From NCBI RefSeq assembly GCF_011044975.1, contig NZ_JAAKZV010000008.1, positions 1 to 64,000 of the forward strand: 64,000 nt of DNA, read 5' to 3'. The notes below the pieces were generated by a model. The model was not told the origin of the DNA and searched no databases. It saw only the letters and a list, made by a program, of their open reading frames with translations. A program made the position numbers and the translations under genes. This DNA is from Streptomyces coryli. GTDB taxonomy: Bacteria > Actinomycetota > Actinomycetes > Streptomycetales > Streptomycetaceae. The number at the start of each line of letters is the position of its first letter. Position 1 is the stretch's first letter. This document shows positions 8,646 through 18,544 of this stretch, piece by piece.

Positions 8646-8653
8646 CGCACGAC

Positions 8654-8694
8654 GAAGGGGGCGCGGCCGGCGCGATGCCGGCCGCGCCCCCTTC
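8654..8694. terminator. Bidirectional terminator hairpin between GPx and VOC genes
   Basis: GAAGGGGGCGCGGCCGGC pairs perfectly with GCCGGCCGCGCCCCCTTC across a five-base loop, an 18-bp stem. It lies between two convergent genes. Confidence 0.85.
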
Positions 8695-8702
8695 GCATGC
8701 GC

Positions 8703-9119
8703 TCACCCGTCGGCGTACTTCGCCGCGAACTCCGCCGAGGGCTCGATCGGCGTGATCACGTCGATGAGCACCCCGCTCGGATCGGCCACGATGAAGTGCC
8801 GCTGCCCGAAGTCCTCGCTGCGCAGCTCCAGTTCGGGCTTGCGCCCGCCCGCCACCACGATCCGCTGCCACTCCGCGTCGACGTCCGCCACCTCGACGTT
8901 CAGCAGCAGCCCTGACACCGGGCGCCGGTAGGCCTCCGGGATCGTGAGGTGGCGGTGGTCGACCAGGGCAAGCTCGTACGCCGGGTCGCCGGGGCGGCGC
9001 AGGCTCACGTACCAGTCGTCCTCGAAGGTCACCTCGAAGCCGAGTAGCCCGGTGTAGAAGTCCCGCGACTCCTGGACGCGCTCGGTGCAGATGACGGGAT
9101 ACATGCTGGTCAGCTTCAT
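8703..9119 (-). CDS. VOC/glyoxalase superfamily protein
   Basis: The 138-residue protein has the paired beta-alpha-beta-beta-beta modules of the vicinal-oxygen-chelate superfamily: it starts [20 protein letters not shown] and has a second-half motif [16 protein letters not shown]. Single-module VOC proteins dimerise to form a metal site and include glyoxalases, dioxygenases and antibiotic-binding or thiol-transfer resistance proteins. It is transcribed divergently from a TetR regulator across 88 bases containing two palindromic operators, which suggests inducible expression by a small toxic ligand. Substrate is unknown. Confidence 0.85.
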   Translation of the reverse strand: MKLTSMYPVICTERVQESRDFYTGLLGFEVTFEDDWYVSLRRPGDPAYELALVDHRHLTIPEAYRRPVSGLLLNVEVADVDAEWQRIVVAGGRKPELELRSEDFGQRHFIVADPSGVLIDVITPIEPSAEFAAKYADG

Positions 9120-9132
9120 GTCCGTCCCCTTT

Positions 9133-9177
9133 CACATACCGTCGGCATGTGAAGTACGCTATTCGCATACCGTCGGT
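9133..9177. promoter_or_regulatory. Two TetR-type operators between VOC and TetR genes
   Basis: CATACCGTCGG occurs twice, starting 31 bases apart (9135 and 9166), about three helical turns. The first copy extends to the dyad CACATACCGTCGGCATGTG (9133-9151); the second has the perfect core ACCGTCGGT (9169-9177). The shared ideal CATACCGTCGGTATG is a full palindrome, as expected for a dimeric TetR repressor controlling both genes. Confidence 0.75.
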
Positions 9178-9207
9178 TGGTCAACTGGGAACGGGAGCGG
9201 GAGCGCG

Positions 9208-9801
9208 ATGGCAGGCGAGGGGATCCGGGCCCGGCAGAAGGAGCACACCCGGCAGACGCTGGTCCGGGAGGCGCGGCGGATGTTCGCGGCGAGCGGCTAC
9301 GGGTCGGTGGGGCTGATGGAGATCGTCCGGGCCGCCGGGGTCACCAAGGGGGCGCTGTACCACCACTTCGACAGCAAGGAGGCGCTGTTCCGCGCCGTGC
9401 TGGCGGAGGTGCAGCAGGAGGTGGGCGCCGCGGTGGCGCGGGCGGCGGAGGCGGAGACGGAGCCGTGGGACCAGCTGACGGCGGGCTGCGCGGCCTTCCT
9501 CGCGGCGGGCACCGACCCCGAGGTCCAGCGGATCATGATGATCGACGGCCCGGCGGTGCTGGGCTGGAGCGAATGGCGGGCGCTGGACGAGGAGTCGTCG
9601 GCCCGGCATCTGGCCGAGGCGCTGCACGCCCTGGTGGCCGACGGCACCCTCCCCGACCAGCCGGTGGCCCCGCTCACCCGCCTGTTGTCGGGCGCGATGA
9701 ACGAGGCGGCGCTGTGGCTGGCGACGTCCGACGATCCGGCGGACCTCCCGGCGACCCAGCGGGCGCTGCGGCGGCTGCTGTCGGCGCTGCGGGTCCCGTA
9801 A
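9208..9801 (+). CDS. TetR/AcrR family transcriptional regulator
   Basis: The 197-residue protein has the N-terminal TetR helix-turn-helix, with YGSVGLMEIVRAAGVTKGAL followed by YHHFDSKEALF (about residues 31-62), then an all-helical ligand-binding domain. ATG 9208 is chosen because GGGAGCGGGAGCG precedes it. The divergent VOC gene and the twin palindromes between them suggest that this protein represses both its own gene and the VOC gene. The inducing ligand is unknown. It ends at a strong hairpin shared with convergent guaB1. Confidence 0.92.
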   Translation: MAGEGIRARQKEHTRQTLVREARRMFAASGYGSVGLMEIVRAAGVTKGALYHHFDSKEALFRAVLAEVQQEVGAAVARAAEAETEPWDQLTAGCAAFLAAGTDPEVQRIMMIDGPAVLGWSEWRALDEESSARHLAEALHALVADGTLPDQPVAPLTRLLSGAMNEAALWLATSDDPADLPATQRALRRLLSALRVP

Positions 9802-9850
9802 GCACGAACGACCCCGGCACCCGCCGAGGCGGGAGCCGGGGCCGTCGTGC
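9802..9850. terminator. Bidirectional terminator between tetR and guaB1
   Basis: GCACGAACGACCCCGGCACC and its partner GGAGCCGGGGCCGTCGTGC form a long, nearly perfect stem around CCGCCGAGGCGG. It lies between the two convergent stop codons. Confidence 0.85.
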
Positions 9851-9856
9851 TGCGGC

Positions 9857-11350
<1,494 letters not shown>

Positions 11351-11406
11351 TCACGACCTGCCCCGCTGGTGCGATCGCACGAGCGGGGCAGGCCGGGCCG
11401 CTCAGC

Positions 11407-12909
11407 TCAGTCGAAGTAATCCGGCTGCGTCTGAACGTTGAGCTCGTTCAGCCGGACGCGCTTCGCAGGATCGGTGCGCCTGTCGTTGATCTTCAGCACA
11501 TCGAAGCCCTTGGCCATGTCGTTGGAGTAGATGTAGCCGTTGTAGTAGTACGCCGACCAGGAGCCGCCGCCCACCATGGTGTCCGCGGAGATCGGGCCGC
11601 GCTCGAAGTAGGCGATCTCCTTCGGCTTGGTGGAGTCGGTGAAGTCCCAGACCGAGACGCCGCCCTGATACCAGGCCTGGACCATGAGGTCCTTGCCCTT
11701 GACCGGGATCAGCGAGCCGTTGTGGGCGACGCAGTTCTCGGTGTCCGCCTGGTGGCGGTCGATCTTGAAGTAGGAGCGGAAGACCAGCTTGCGGTCGTCG
11801 CCCTTGCCGGTGATGTCGTAGATGCCGTCGGCGCCGCGGTTCGGGCCGATGGCCTCGTTGCAGGTGGCCGCGCCGCCGCCGCCCAGCTCATCGGTGAAGA
11901 CGACCTTGTTGGCCTTCTGGTTGAAGGTCGCCGAGTGCCAGAACGCGAAGTTGACGTTGTCCTGGACCTGGTCGATGACCTTCGGGTTTTCCGGGTCCTC
12001 GATGTCCATCAGGATGCCGTCGCCCATGCAGGCGCCCGCCGCGAGGTCCTTGGAGGGCAGCACGGTGATGTCGTGGCAGCCGGTGGTCTTGGAGACGCCC
12101 GGGTTGGTGGGAGCGCCGGGGTTGCCGCCGCCGTCGGGTCCCTCGCCCGGGAAGAGCACCGGGAAGTTCACGACCGCGGCCTTCTCTGGCGCCTTGCGCG
12201 GGACCTTGATGACCGAGATGCCGTCGTGCGGCGGCTGGCAGTCGGGGAAGGTCGCGTTCGGTGAGTAGGAGGAGACGTAGATGTAGACGTTCTTGCGCTC
12301 GGGCACCAGCGAGTGGGTGTGCGAGCCGCAGGCGGACTCGACGGCGGCGACGTACTTCGGGTTCGCCTTGTCGCTGATGTCGAAGACCTTCATGCCCTCC
12401 CACGAGGCCTTCTCGGTCGCCGGCTGTGTGGTGCTGGCGCACGAGTCGTCGCTGCGGGACGAGTCGGTGGACAGGAAGAGCAGGTTCCCGGAGACCGAGA
12501 TGTCATTCTGCGAGCCCGGGCACAGGACCTGGGCGACGGTCTTGGGTGCCTTCGGGTTGCTGATGTCGAAGACCCGGAAGCCGTCGTAGTTGCCCGCGAA
12601 GGCGTACTTGCCCTGGAAGGCGAGGTCCGAATTGGTCCCGCCGAGGGCGTCCTTGGGGATGTTGGTGAGATGTTCGATGTTGTCCGAGTGCACGATCTCG
12701 TTCGGCGGGGGTATCTCGCCGTCCGCGATCTGCTTCTTGACCTCTGCGGTCGTGCTGCTCGAGACGTCCTTGTCCGGCTTCGGGTTGTCACCGGGGTCGG
12801 GTGTCGCCGCGGCCGGGCCGGCTGTCAGGAGGGTGGCCACGAGTCCTGCAGCGGCCACCATCACTCCGAGGCGTCTGCGCCGCACCCGGGGTTCGTTGCT
12901 CAAAGACAC
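11407..12909 (-). CDS. Secreted LVIVD-repeat beta-propeller-like protein
   Basis: The roughly 500-residue protein begins with an Arg-rich signal peptide (RVRRRRLGVMVAAAG, cleavage probably after GPAAA). The mature part has repeated blade-like elements such as FAGNYDGFRVFDISNPKAP, WEGMKVFDISDKANPKYV and GGVSVWDFTDSTKPKEI, which fit LVIVD repeats. These form a surface or secreted propeller of unknown ligand. Start GTG 12909 has AGGGAGGA just upstream. It is divergent from a DUF305 lipoprotein, an arrangement that suggests shared control and perhaps a joint extracytoplasmic role. Function unknown. Confidence 0.8.
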   Translation of the reverse strand: MSLSNEPRVRRRRLGVMVAAAGLVATLLTAGPAAATPDPGDNPKPDKDVSSSTTAEVKKQIADGEIPPPNEIVHSDNIEHLTNIPKDALGGTNSDLAFQGKYAFAGNYDGFRVFDISNPKAPKTVAQVLCPGSQNDISVSGNLLFLSTDSSRSDDSCASTTQPATEKASWEGMKVFDISDKANPKYVAAVESACGSHTHSLVPERKNVYIYVSSYSPNATFPDCQPPHDGISVIKVPRKAPEKAAVVNFPVLFPGEGPDGGGNPGAPTNPGVSKTTGCHDITVLPSKDLAAGACMGDGILMDIEDPENPKVIDQVQDNVNFAFWHSATFNQKANKVVFTDELGGGGAATCNEAIGPNRGADGIYDITGKGDDRKLVFRSYFKIDRHQADTENCVAHNGSLIPVKGKDLMVQAWYQGGVSVWDFTDSTKPKEIAYFERGPISADTMVGGGSWSAYYYNGYIYSNDMAKGFDVLKINDRRTDPAKRVRLNELNVQTQPDYFD

Positions 12910-12969
12910 TGCGTCCTCCCTAATCGCCGTTCGCACTCGAACGGTTCATGGACACCCGCAGTATCGTGC

Positions 12970-13015
12970 TTGCCATGCACATCCCAACAGATGGCAACGC
13001 ACTTGTAATGCAAGT
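12970..13015. promoter_or_regulatory. Inverted repeats in the LVIVD/DUF305 divergent promoter region
   Basis: TTGCCAT (12970-12976) is mirrored by ATGGCAA (12991-12997), and ACTTG (13001-13005) by CAAGT (13011-13015). The region is A/T-richer than its surroundings, so these are candidate operator sites. No regulator gene is adjacent. Confidence 0.4.
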
Positions 13016-13085
13016 TTTTGATCACCGGCGCTCGGAAGCGTGCTAGGAACGGTCGCTAGCAACCCACGTACGACAGGAGGCCGTT

Positions 13086-13742
13086 GTGCCGACCCGCCTC
13101 AGATCGCCGCGCTCCCGCACCCTCGGCTTCACGGCCGCCCTTTCCGTCGCCGCCCTGGTCCTGGCGGGCTGCAGCTCGGACGGGGACGACAAGGCCGCTC
13201 CCAAGGACGGGCCTTCGGTGATCGCCCCCGGCAAGCCCGGCGAGGCGGCCGAGACCCTCTCCGCCAAGGACGCGGCGAAGAAGGGGGACGACGACACGCC
13301 CAACTCGGCTGACTTCGCCTACGTCCGGATGATGATCGAGCACCACACCCAGGCGCTTACGATGACCAAAGCCGCCCCGAAGCGGGCCGAATCGACGCAG
13401 CTGAAGCGGCTCGCGAAGCGGATCGCGGCAGCGCAGGAGCCGGAGATCGGTACGATGCGGGGGTGGCTGAAGCAGAACGACGGCGACAAGGCGGCCGGCG
13501 GCCATGACGAGCACGGCCCGATGCCGGGCATGGCGACCGAGGCCCAGCTCAAGTCCCTGCGCGCGGCCAAGGGCAAGGCCTTCGACAAGCTCTTCCTCAA
13601 GCTGATGATCACGCATCACGACGGCGCCGTGACGATGGCCACCGATGTGCTCGCACAGGGCAACAACGTACTGGTCGAGGAGATGGCGAATGATGTCATC
13701 GCCCAGCAGACCGCCGAGATCAACCGGATGCGCGGGATGTGA
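13086..13742 (+). CDS. DUF305 lipoprotein
   Basis: The 218-residue protein has a lipoprotein signal with lipobox LAGC (Cys near residue 29). Its four-helix DUF305 domain has paired His motifs, FAYVRMMIEHHTQAL and LKLMITHHDGAV, each with a nearby Met, plus a His/Met-rich middle (GGHDEHGPMPGM). Such His/Met patterns suggest metal, especially copper, binding at the outer face of the membrane; this is inferred from the family. GTG 13086 has the strong site ACAGGAGG upstream. Its 3' end overlaps the convergent aldolase-like gene by 23 bases. Confidence 0.88.
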   Translation: MPTRLRSPRSRTLGFTAALSVAALVLAGCSSDGDDKAAPKDGPSVIAPGKPGEAAETLSAKDAAKKGDDDTPNSADFAYVRMMIEHHTQALTMTKAAPKRAESTQLKRLAKRIAAAQEPEIGTMRGWLKQNDGDKAAGGHDEHGPMPGMATEAQLKSLRAAKGKAFDKLFLKLMITHHDGAVTMATDVLAQGNNVLVEEMANDVIAQQTAEINRMRGM

Positions 13743-14625
13743 TGTCCCCGCCGCCGCGATGGACCAGTCCCGCCGCGATATCGACCGCCGCGGCCACGTC
13801 GCCGTCCGGCGGATAGAGGAGCGCGCGCCCGACCACGAGGCCGTGGACCGCCGGGAGGCGCAGGGCGTCCGCCCACGCGGCGTACGTGTCGTGCGGGTCG
13901 CCCCGCGGATCGCCGCCGAGCAGCAGGGTGGGGAGCGTGGTGGCGTCCAGGACCCGTTCCAGATCGTCCACGACCGGGAGCTTGAGCCAGGTATACGCGC
14001 TGGTGGCGCCGAGGGCGGCGGCGATCTGGATGGACTTGGTAACGCTGTCGGGGTCGAGGAGATTGCGTACGCCGTCCGCGTCGTGCACCGACATGAAGGG
14101 CTCCAGCAGCGCCATCAGGCCGTACTCGGCGAGGCTGGTGACCGCGGCCGCGGCGGCTTCCAGGGTGGCCGCCGTCCCCGGATCGTCGAGGCAGATCCGG
14201 GTCAGCGCCTTGCCGCCCTCCAGGCCCTGCGCGGCGATGGCCTGCGGGGTGTACGCGGTGAAGCGGTCGTCGAGCTCGAAGACCGCGCCCTGCAGGCCGC
14301 CGCGGTTCATCGAGCCGATCGCCACCCGGTCGTCGAGCGCGCCCATCAGCAGCAGGTCGTCGAGCAGATCGGCGGTGCCGAGCACCCCGTCGACGCCGGG
14401 CCGGGACAGCGCGGTGGCCAGCCGGTCGAGCAGCTCGGTGCGGCTGGCCATGGCGCCGGCGTCGCCGCGTACGCCGAGCGCGCCGCGGCCCGGGTGGTCG
14501 GCGGCGATGATGAGCAGCCGGTCGTCGTCGCCGGTCAGCGGGCGGCGGGAGCGCTTCTGCCAGCCGCGGCCGATGAGTCCTGGCTCGCGGGCGCGCAGCG
14601 CGGTGAGCTCCGCGGCGTCCTTCAT
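13720..14625 (-). CDS. Cgl0159-type (beta/alpha)8 aldolase-fold protein
   Basis: The roughly 301-residue protein resembles the Cgl0159 family, a TIM-barrel group related to DeoC/LacD-type aldolases and usually encoded in inositol-utilisation loci. Seen features are LLIIAADHPGRGALGV near residue 38, LMALLEPFM with a putative catalytic region, and TLLLGGDPRGDPH. ATG 14625 overlaps the stop of the upstream epimerase-like gene by four bases. The likely role is a late aldol cleavage or related step in sugar or inositol breakdown, but no kinase or dehydrogenase of that pathway is in this window. Confidence 0.72.
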   Translation of the reverse strand: MKDAAELTALRAREPGLIGRGWQKRSRRPLTGDDDRLLIIAADHPGRGALGVRGDAGAMASRTELLDRLATALSRPGVDGVLGTADLLDDLLLMGALDDRVAIGSMNRGGLQGAVFELDDRFTAYTPQAIAAQGLEGGKALTRICLDDPGTAATLEAAAAAVTSLAEYGLMALLEPFMSVHDADGVRNLLDPDSVTKSIQIAAALGATSAYTWLKLPVVDDLERVLDATTLPTLLLGGDPRGDPHDTYAAWADALRLPAVHGLVVGRALLYPPDGDVAAAVDIAAGLVHRGGGDITSRASG

Positions 14626-15542
14626 GCGGGCGTGGAGCGGGCGAGGGAGTGCAGGAACTCCAGCGAGGCCCGGATGTCGTCGAGCGGGTCGGGCGCGCCG
14701 TTCTGGCCGGGCGGCGCGGTCAGGACGGCGTCCTGCTCCAGCACGTACCAGCCGCTGTAGCCGTGCGCCTCGAGGCCGCCGACGATCGCGGCGATGTCGA
14801 TGTCGCCCGCGCCCAGCGGCGCGTACATGCCGTCGGCGACGGCGCGGGTATAGGTCAGCGCGCCGCTGCGGACCCGGTCGACGAAGTCCTGCCGCACGTC
14901 CTTGAGATGGACGTGCGCGATCCGGCCGGGCGCGGCGGCGGCCAGCGCCACCGGGTCCGCGCCGCCCACCAGCAGGTGCCCGGTGTCCAGGCACAGCCCG
15001 ATGCCGCTGCCGTCGAGGACCCGCCGGGTCTCCTCGGCGGTCTCGACCATGGTGCCGACGTGCGGGTGGAGGGTCGCCGTGAGGCCGGCCTCGGCGGCCG
15101 CCTTCGCGATCCGGTCGAGGTTGGCGAGCAGCACGTCCCAGCCGGCCGCGTCCAGCTCCGGGCGGTCGTCGTAGCCGTCGGCGCCGGTGGCGGCGGCGAC
15201 GATGACGGTCGCCGCGCCGGCTGCCACCAGGCCGGTCATCGCGCTCTCCACCTCCGGCAGCGGGTCATGCCCTGGGTCGTGCAGGACGGCCGGCACGAAC
15301 TGGCCGACGGCGCGCAGCCCGTACTCCCCCAGGGTCGCCGCCTTGTCCTCGGGCGCGTCGGGCAGAAAGCCCTCGGGGCCGAACTCGGTGGCCGCGAGCC
15401 CGATGTCCCGCATCTGGCGCAGCACCACGTCCGGCGCCAGCTGATGGCCCCAGCCGGGGACTTCGCAGACGCCCCAGGAGATCGGCGCGCCGGCGATGCG
15501 CCGGGCGATGGGTGCGGGGGCGCCGGGTGTCGTGATCTGCAT
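14622..15542 (-). CDS. IolE/IolH-like sugar phosphate isomerase/epimerase
   Basis: The 306-residue protein is an AP-endonuclease-2-type TIM barrel. The N-terminal GAPISWGVCEVPGWG is typical of IolE-like enzymes. Further metal-site segments include TLHPHVGTMVET, LCLDTGHLLVGGADP and IAHVHLKDV with conserved Glu, His and Asp positions. IolE dehydrates 2-keto-myo-inositol, and related proteins epimerise keto-sugars. Translational coupling to the Cgl0159-like gene suggests a two-gene catabolic unit. The exact substrate is not determinable here. Confidence 0.75.
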   Translation of the reverse strand: MQITTPGAPAPIARRIAGAPISWGVCEVPGWGHQLAPDVVLRQMRDIGLAATEFGPEGFLPDAPEDKAATLGEYGLRAVGQFVPAVLHDPGHDPLPEVESAMTGLVAAGAATVIVAAATGADGYDDRPELDAAGWDVLLANLDRIAKAAAEAGLTATLHPHVGTMVETAEETRRVLDGSGIGLCLDTGHLLVGGADPVALAAAAPGRIAHVHLKDVRQDFVDRVRSGALTYTRAVADGMYAPLGAGDIDIAAIVGGLEAHGYSGWYVLEQDAVLTAPPGQNGAPDPLDDIRASLEFLHSLARSTPA

Positions 15543-15657
15543 ACCAAGAGCTTCATCCGGCGGTTCCGCGGTGTCAATTGTTTGTCAGGACATTCTGTCT
15601 ACGTCTCGGCCGGAGTACTCCGTTGACCGCCCAGAACGCCCGTGCGACGGTGAGGCC

Positions 15658-16986
15658 ATGGACCGCAGCCTGACAAAAGAACAACTCGAGACCTTCGAGC
15701 GGGAATTCACCGCACGCCCGGCGAACCGCCTCATGCAGAACGCCGTCACCCAGACATCGGTGGACGACATCGCCCTGGACCGGCGGATCGTCACCTCGGT
15801 CGACCACTCCGTCTCCCACCACCTGGACGACTGGAAGGCCACCAACCAGAAGAAGAGCGGCCGCTGCTGGCTCTTCGCGGGGCTCAACCTGCTGCGCGTC
15901 GGCGCCGCGGAGAAGCTCGGCGTCAAGGACTTCGAGTTCTCCCAGAACTATCTGCACTGGTGGGACAAGTTCGAGCGCGCCAACCACTTCCTCGAGGGGA
16001 TCATCGAGACCTCGGGGCGCGACGCCGACGACCGTACGGTGGCGCACCTGCTCTCGGACCCGATCAGCGACGGCGGGCAGTGGAACATGTTCGTGGCGCT
16101 GGTCGCCAAGCACGGCCTCGTACCGAAGTCGGCGATGCCCGAGACGAACAGCTCCTCGGCGACCGGGCCGATGAACCGGGCCCTGATGAGCCTGCTCCGC
16201 CAGGGCGCGCGCGACCTGCGCCGGCTGGCCGACGACGGCGCCGACGCGCAGCGCAAGCACAAGCGGGAGGTGCTGGCCGCGATCCACCGGGTGCTGAGCA
16301 TCCACCTCGGCACGCCGCCGGAGCGGTTCCTGTGGCAGTGGCGGGACAAGGACCAGGACTTCCACCGCGACGGCTGGATGACGCCGGCCGAATTCGCCGA
16401 GGCGTACGTGCAGATACCGCTGCAGGACTACGTCTGCCTGGTCCACGACCCGCGGCCGTCCAGCCCGGTCGGGCGCACCTTCACCGTCGAATACCTCGGC
16501 AACGTCATCGAGGCGCCGCCGGTCGTCTACCTCAACGCCGGGATGGACGTGCTGAAGCAGCTCAGCATGGACGCCATCGTCGGCGGCGAGCCGGTCTGGT
16601 TCGGCTGCGACGTGGCCCAGATGATGCGCGGCGACCTCGGCATCTGGGACGCCGAGCTCTTCGACTACGAGTCGGTCTACGACGCGTCGTTCGAGATGGA
16701 CAAGGCCGACCGGCTCATTCACCACGAGACCCTGATGACGCACGCCATGCTCTTCACCGGCGTCGACGTCGTCGACGGCGCCCCGCGCCGCTGGCGGGTC
16801 GAGAACAGCTGGGGCGACGAGAAGGCCGACAAGGGCTTCTGGACCATGAACGACTCGTGGTTCGGCGAGCACGTCTTCGAGGTCGCCGTCCGCCGCTCCG
16901 CGCTGCCGCCCGAGCTGGCCGCCGCCCTCGATCAGCCGCCGATCGTGCTGCCCGCCTGGGATCCGATGGGGGCGCTCGCCGGCTGA
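15658..16986 (+). CDS. Bleomycin-hydrolase/aminopeptidase C family (C1B) peptidase
   Basis: The 442-residue cytoplasmic protein has the papain-like active site of the C1B family: TNQKKSGRCWLFAGLN with Gln64 and Cys70, MTHAMLFTGVD with the catalytic His (about residue 362), and WRVENSWGDE with the Asn (about residue 384). C1B peptidases are hexameric barrels that trim peptides from the N-terminus and inactivate bleomycin-type compounds by deamidation. No signal peptide is present. ATG 15658 follows GGTGAGG. It is convergent with the phytase gene. A role in antibiotic self-protection is possible but unsupported by neighbours. Confidence 0.9.
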   Translation: MDRSLTKEQLETFEREFTARPANRLMQNAVTQTSVDDIALDRRIVTSVDHSVSHHLDDWKATNQKKSGRCWLFAGLNLLRVGAAEKLGVKDFEFSQNYLHWWDKFERANHFLEGIIETSGRDADDRTVAHLLSDPISDGGQWNMFVALVAKHGLVPKSAMPETNSSSATGPMNRALMSLLRQGARDLRRLADDGADAQRKHKREVLAAIHRVLSIHLGTPPERFLWQWRDKDQDFHRDGWMTPAEFAEAYVQIPLQDYVCLVHDPRPSSPVGRTFTVEYLGNVIEAPPVVYLNAGMDVLKQLSMDAIVGGEPVWFGCDVAQMMRGDLGIWDAELFDYESVYDASFEMDKADRLIHHETLMTHAMLFTGVDVVDGAPRRWRVENSWGDEKADKGFWTMNDSWFGEHVFEVAVRRSALPPELAAALDQPPIVLPAWDPMGALAG

Positions 16987-17003
16987 CCGAGGACGGCTCG
17001 GTC
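16985..17003. terminator. Hairpin between convergent peptidase and phytase genes
   Basis: GACCGAG and CTCGGTC form a 7-bp stem with a five-base loop between two convergent stop codons. Confidence 0.55.
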
Positions 17004-17009
17004 CTTACG

Positions 17010-18341
17010 TCAGTCCACGTCGCGCGGGTCGAACGACTCGGTGTCGACCGTCAGCGGCTCGGGGAACGCGCCCGCCACGGCATCCCACCGGACGAACTTG
17101 AAGTTCGTGCCGGCCCGGTCGCCGTCGGCGGGCGTGGCCTCGCCGTCATGGGTGACCAGCAGCCCCTTGGGGAAGCGGCTGCCCACCGGGACGTTGACCA
17201 CGGTGGACCCGTCGGAGTGCTGCACCCCGTCGGTGGCGCCGTCGGCGACCTCGAAGGAGCCGACGTAGCCGTTACGGCCCTCGCGCCGGTACACGGCGAA
17301 GGCGTCGTCACCCTGGCTGGACGCGAGCACATACCCGGCGCCGTCCGCCGCGTGATAGACGGTCACACCCTCCGCGTCCGCACTCAGGTGCTCACCGCCG
17401 TAGCCGGGGTCGTTCCCGCTGTCGAGGACGCACTCCTCCGCCGTGGCGTCGTACGTCCACGGAACGCCGTACTCGCGCACCTTGTCGACCAGCGCGGGCC
17501 GCTCGAACTCCGCGTCGTCGAGATCGATCCGCCACAGGCCGACGGCCTCCTGCGCGGCATACAGCACACCCTCCTCCTGATCGAAGGCCATGCCCTCGAC
17601 CTGCGGCCGCTCGCCCGGATCCGCGCACGGCGTCCAGCTCTTGCCGTTCGGGAGCCGGAAGCCGGCCGGCAGATCGACGGAGTCCTCGGCCGCGTAACCG
17701 ACGCGCCCGCCGCGGTCCTTGAGCCGCAGCAGCCGCAGCTTCGTCTCCTCGCGCTGCGATACGGCCACGTGGGCGCCGCCGTCGCCGTCGCCGAGGACGG
17801 TCAGCCCGTACGCGGTGCGCTGCTCGTCCACCTGCGCCTCGTCGGCGGCGAACACGGGCGCCACGGCGGGATCGGTGACGTCCTTCAGCGGCGGCTTCCC
17901 GGCCGCGACGGCCGCCGGATCGATGGCGTAGGCGCGGATACGGTCGCGGCCGCGGTCGCTGACGACGGCCAGGTCGGTCTCCTTTCCGCCGAGTTCGAAT
18001 CCGTAGACGATGTCGACGTTGTTGAAGCGCCCGGGCGCGGCGTCCGCACCCGGGGCCTCGGGGGCGGCTATGTGCTGCAGCCGGCCGCCGCCGAGCCGGT
18101 GGACGTCGAGACCCGCCTCCTTCAGCGTGCCGATGACGATGCTGCGGCCGGGGTTGTCCGGATCCACCCACACCGCCGGGTCGTCGGCGTCGGCGTTGCC
18201 GCCCGCCTCGTCGTCGTACACCGCGGGCGTCTCGACGGACGCGGTGACGGACACCGGGGCGGCGGGGCCGGCCGTCAGGGCCAGGGCGGTGGTCATCGCA
18301 GTCAGGGTGCTGAAAGCGAGAATGCTCACGTTGCTCCTCAT
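17010..18341 (-). CDS. Secreted beta-propeller phytase
   Basis: The roughly 443-residue protein matches six-bladed beta-propeller phytases. It has an N-terminal signal sequence (LTAMTTALALTAGPAAPVS), then DDPAVWVDPDNPGRSIVIGT, FNNVDIVYGFE, LAVVSDRGRDRIRAYAID, QVEGMAFDQEEGVLYAAQE and KGLLVTHDGE. These enzymes use calcium to hydrolyse phytate and release phosphate outside the cell. ATG 18341 is chosen because it directly precedes the hydrophobic signal; the reading frame extends further upstream with unlikely sequence. PhoP control would be expected but no PHO box was recognised. It is divergent from the multicopper oxidase. Confidence 0.88.
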   Translation of the reverse strand: MRSNVSILAFSTLTAMTTALALTAGPAAPVSVTASVETPAVYDDEAGGNADADDPAVWVDPDNPGRSIVIGTLKEAGLDVHRLGGGRLQHIAAPEAPGADAAPGRFNNVDIVYGFELGGKETDLAVVSDRGRDRIRAYAIDPAAVAAGKPPLKDVTDPAVAPVFAADEAQVDEQRTAYGLTVLGDGDGGAHVAVSQREETKLRLLRLKDRGGRVGYAAEDSVDLPAGFRLPNGKSWTPCADPGERPQVEGMAFDQEEGVLYAAQEAVGLWRIDLDDAEFERPALVDKVREYGVPWTYDATAEECVLDSGNDPGYGGEHLSADAEGVTVYHAADGAGYVLASSQGDDAFAVYRREGRNGYVGSFEVADGATDGVQHSDGSTVVNVPVGSRFPKGLLVTHDGEATPADGDRAGTNFKFVRWDAVAGAFPEPLTVDTESFDPRDVD

Positions 18342-18544
18342 TAGGGATGGGGTCGCCGGAGAAGCTAAGGACGGCGGACGAAGGCATACGGACGTTGTCA
18401 TGAACGCGATGTGAACCTTCACGGCTGAACCAGCCGTTGCCAAACCTCCCCGTCCGGATTGCCGCGTTCCTGCAACTTTGATCAGGGCGCCGGGAGTCTT
18501 CTGCGCAAGGGGAAAAGAAACCAGAACACGGGGGGTGTTCGGTC

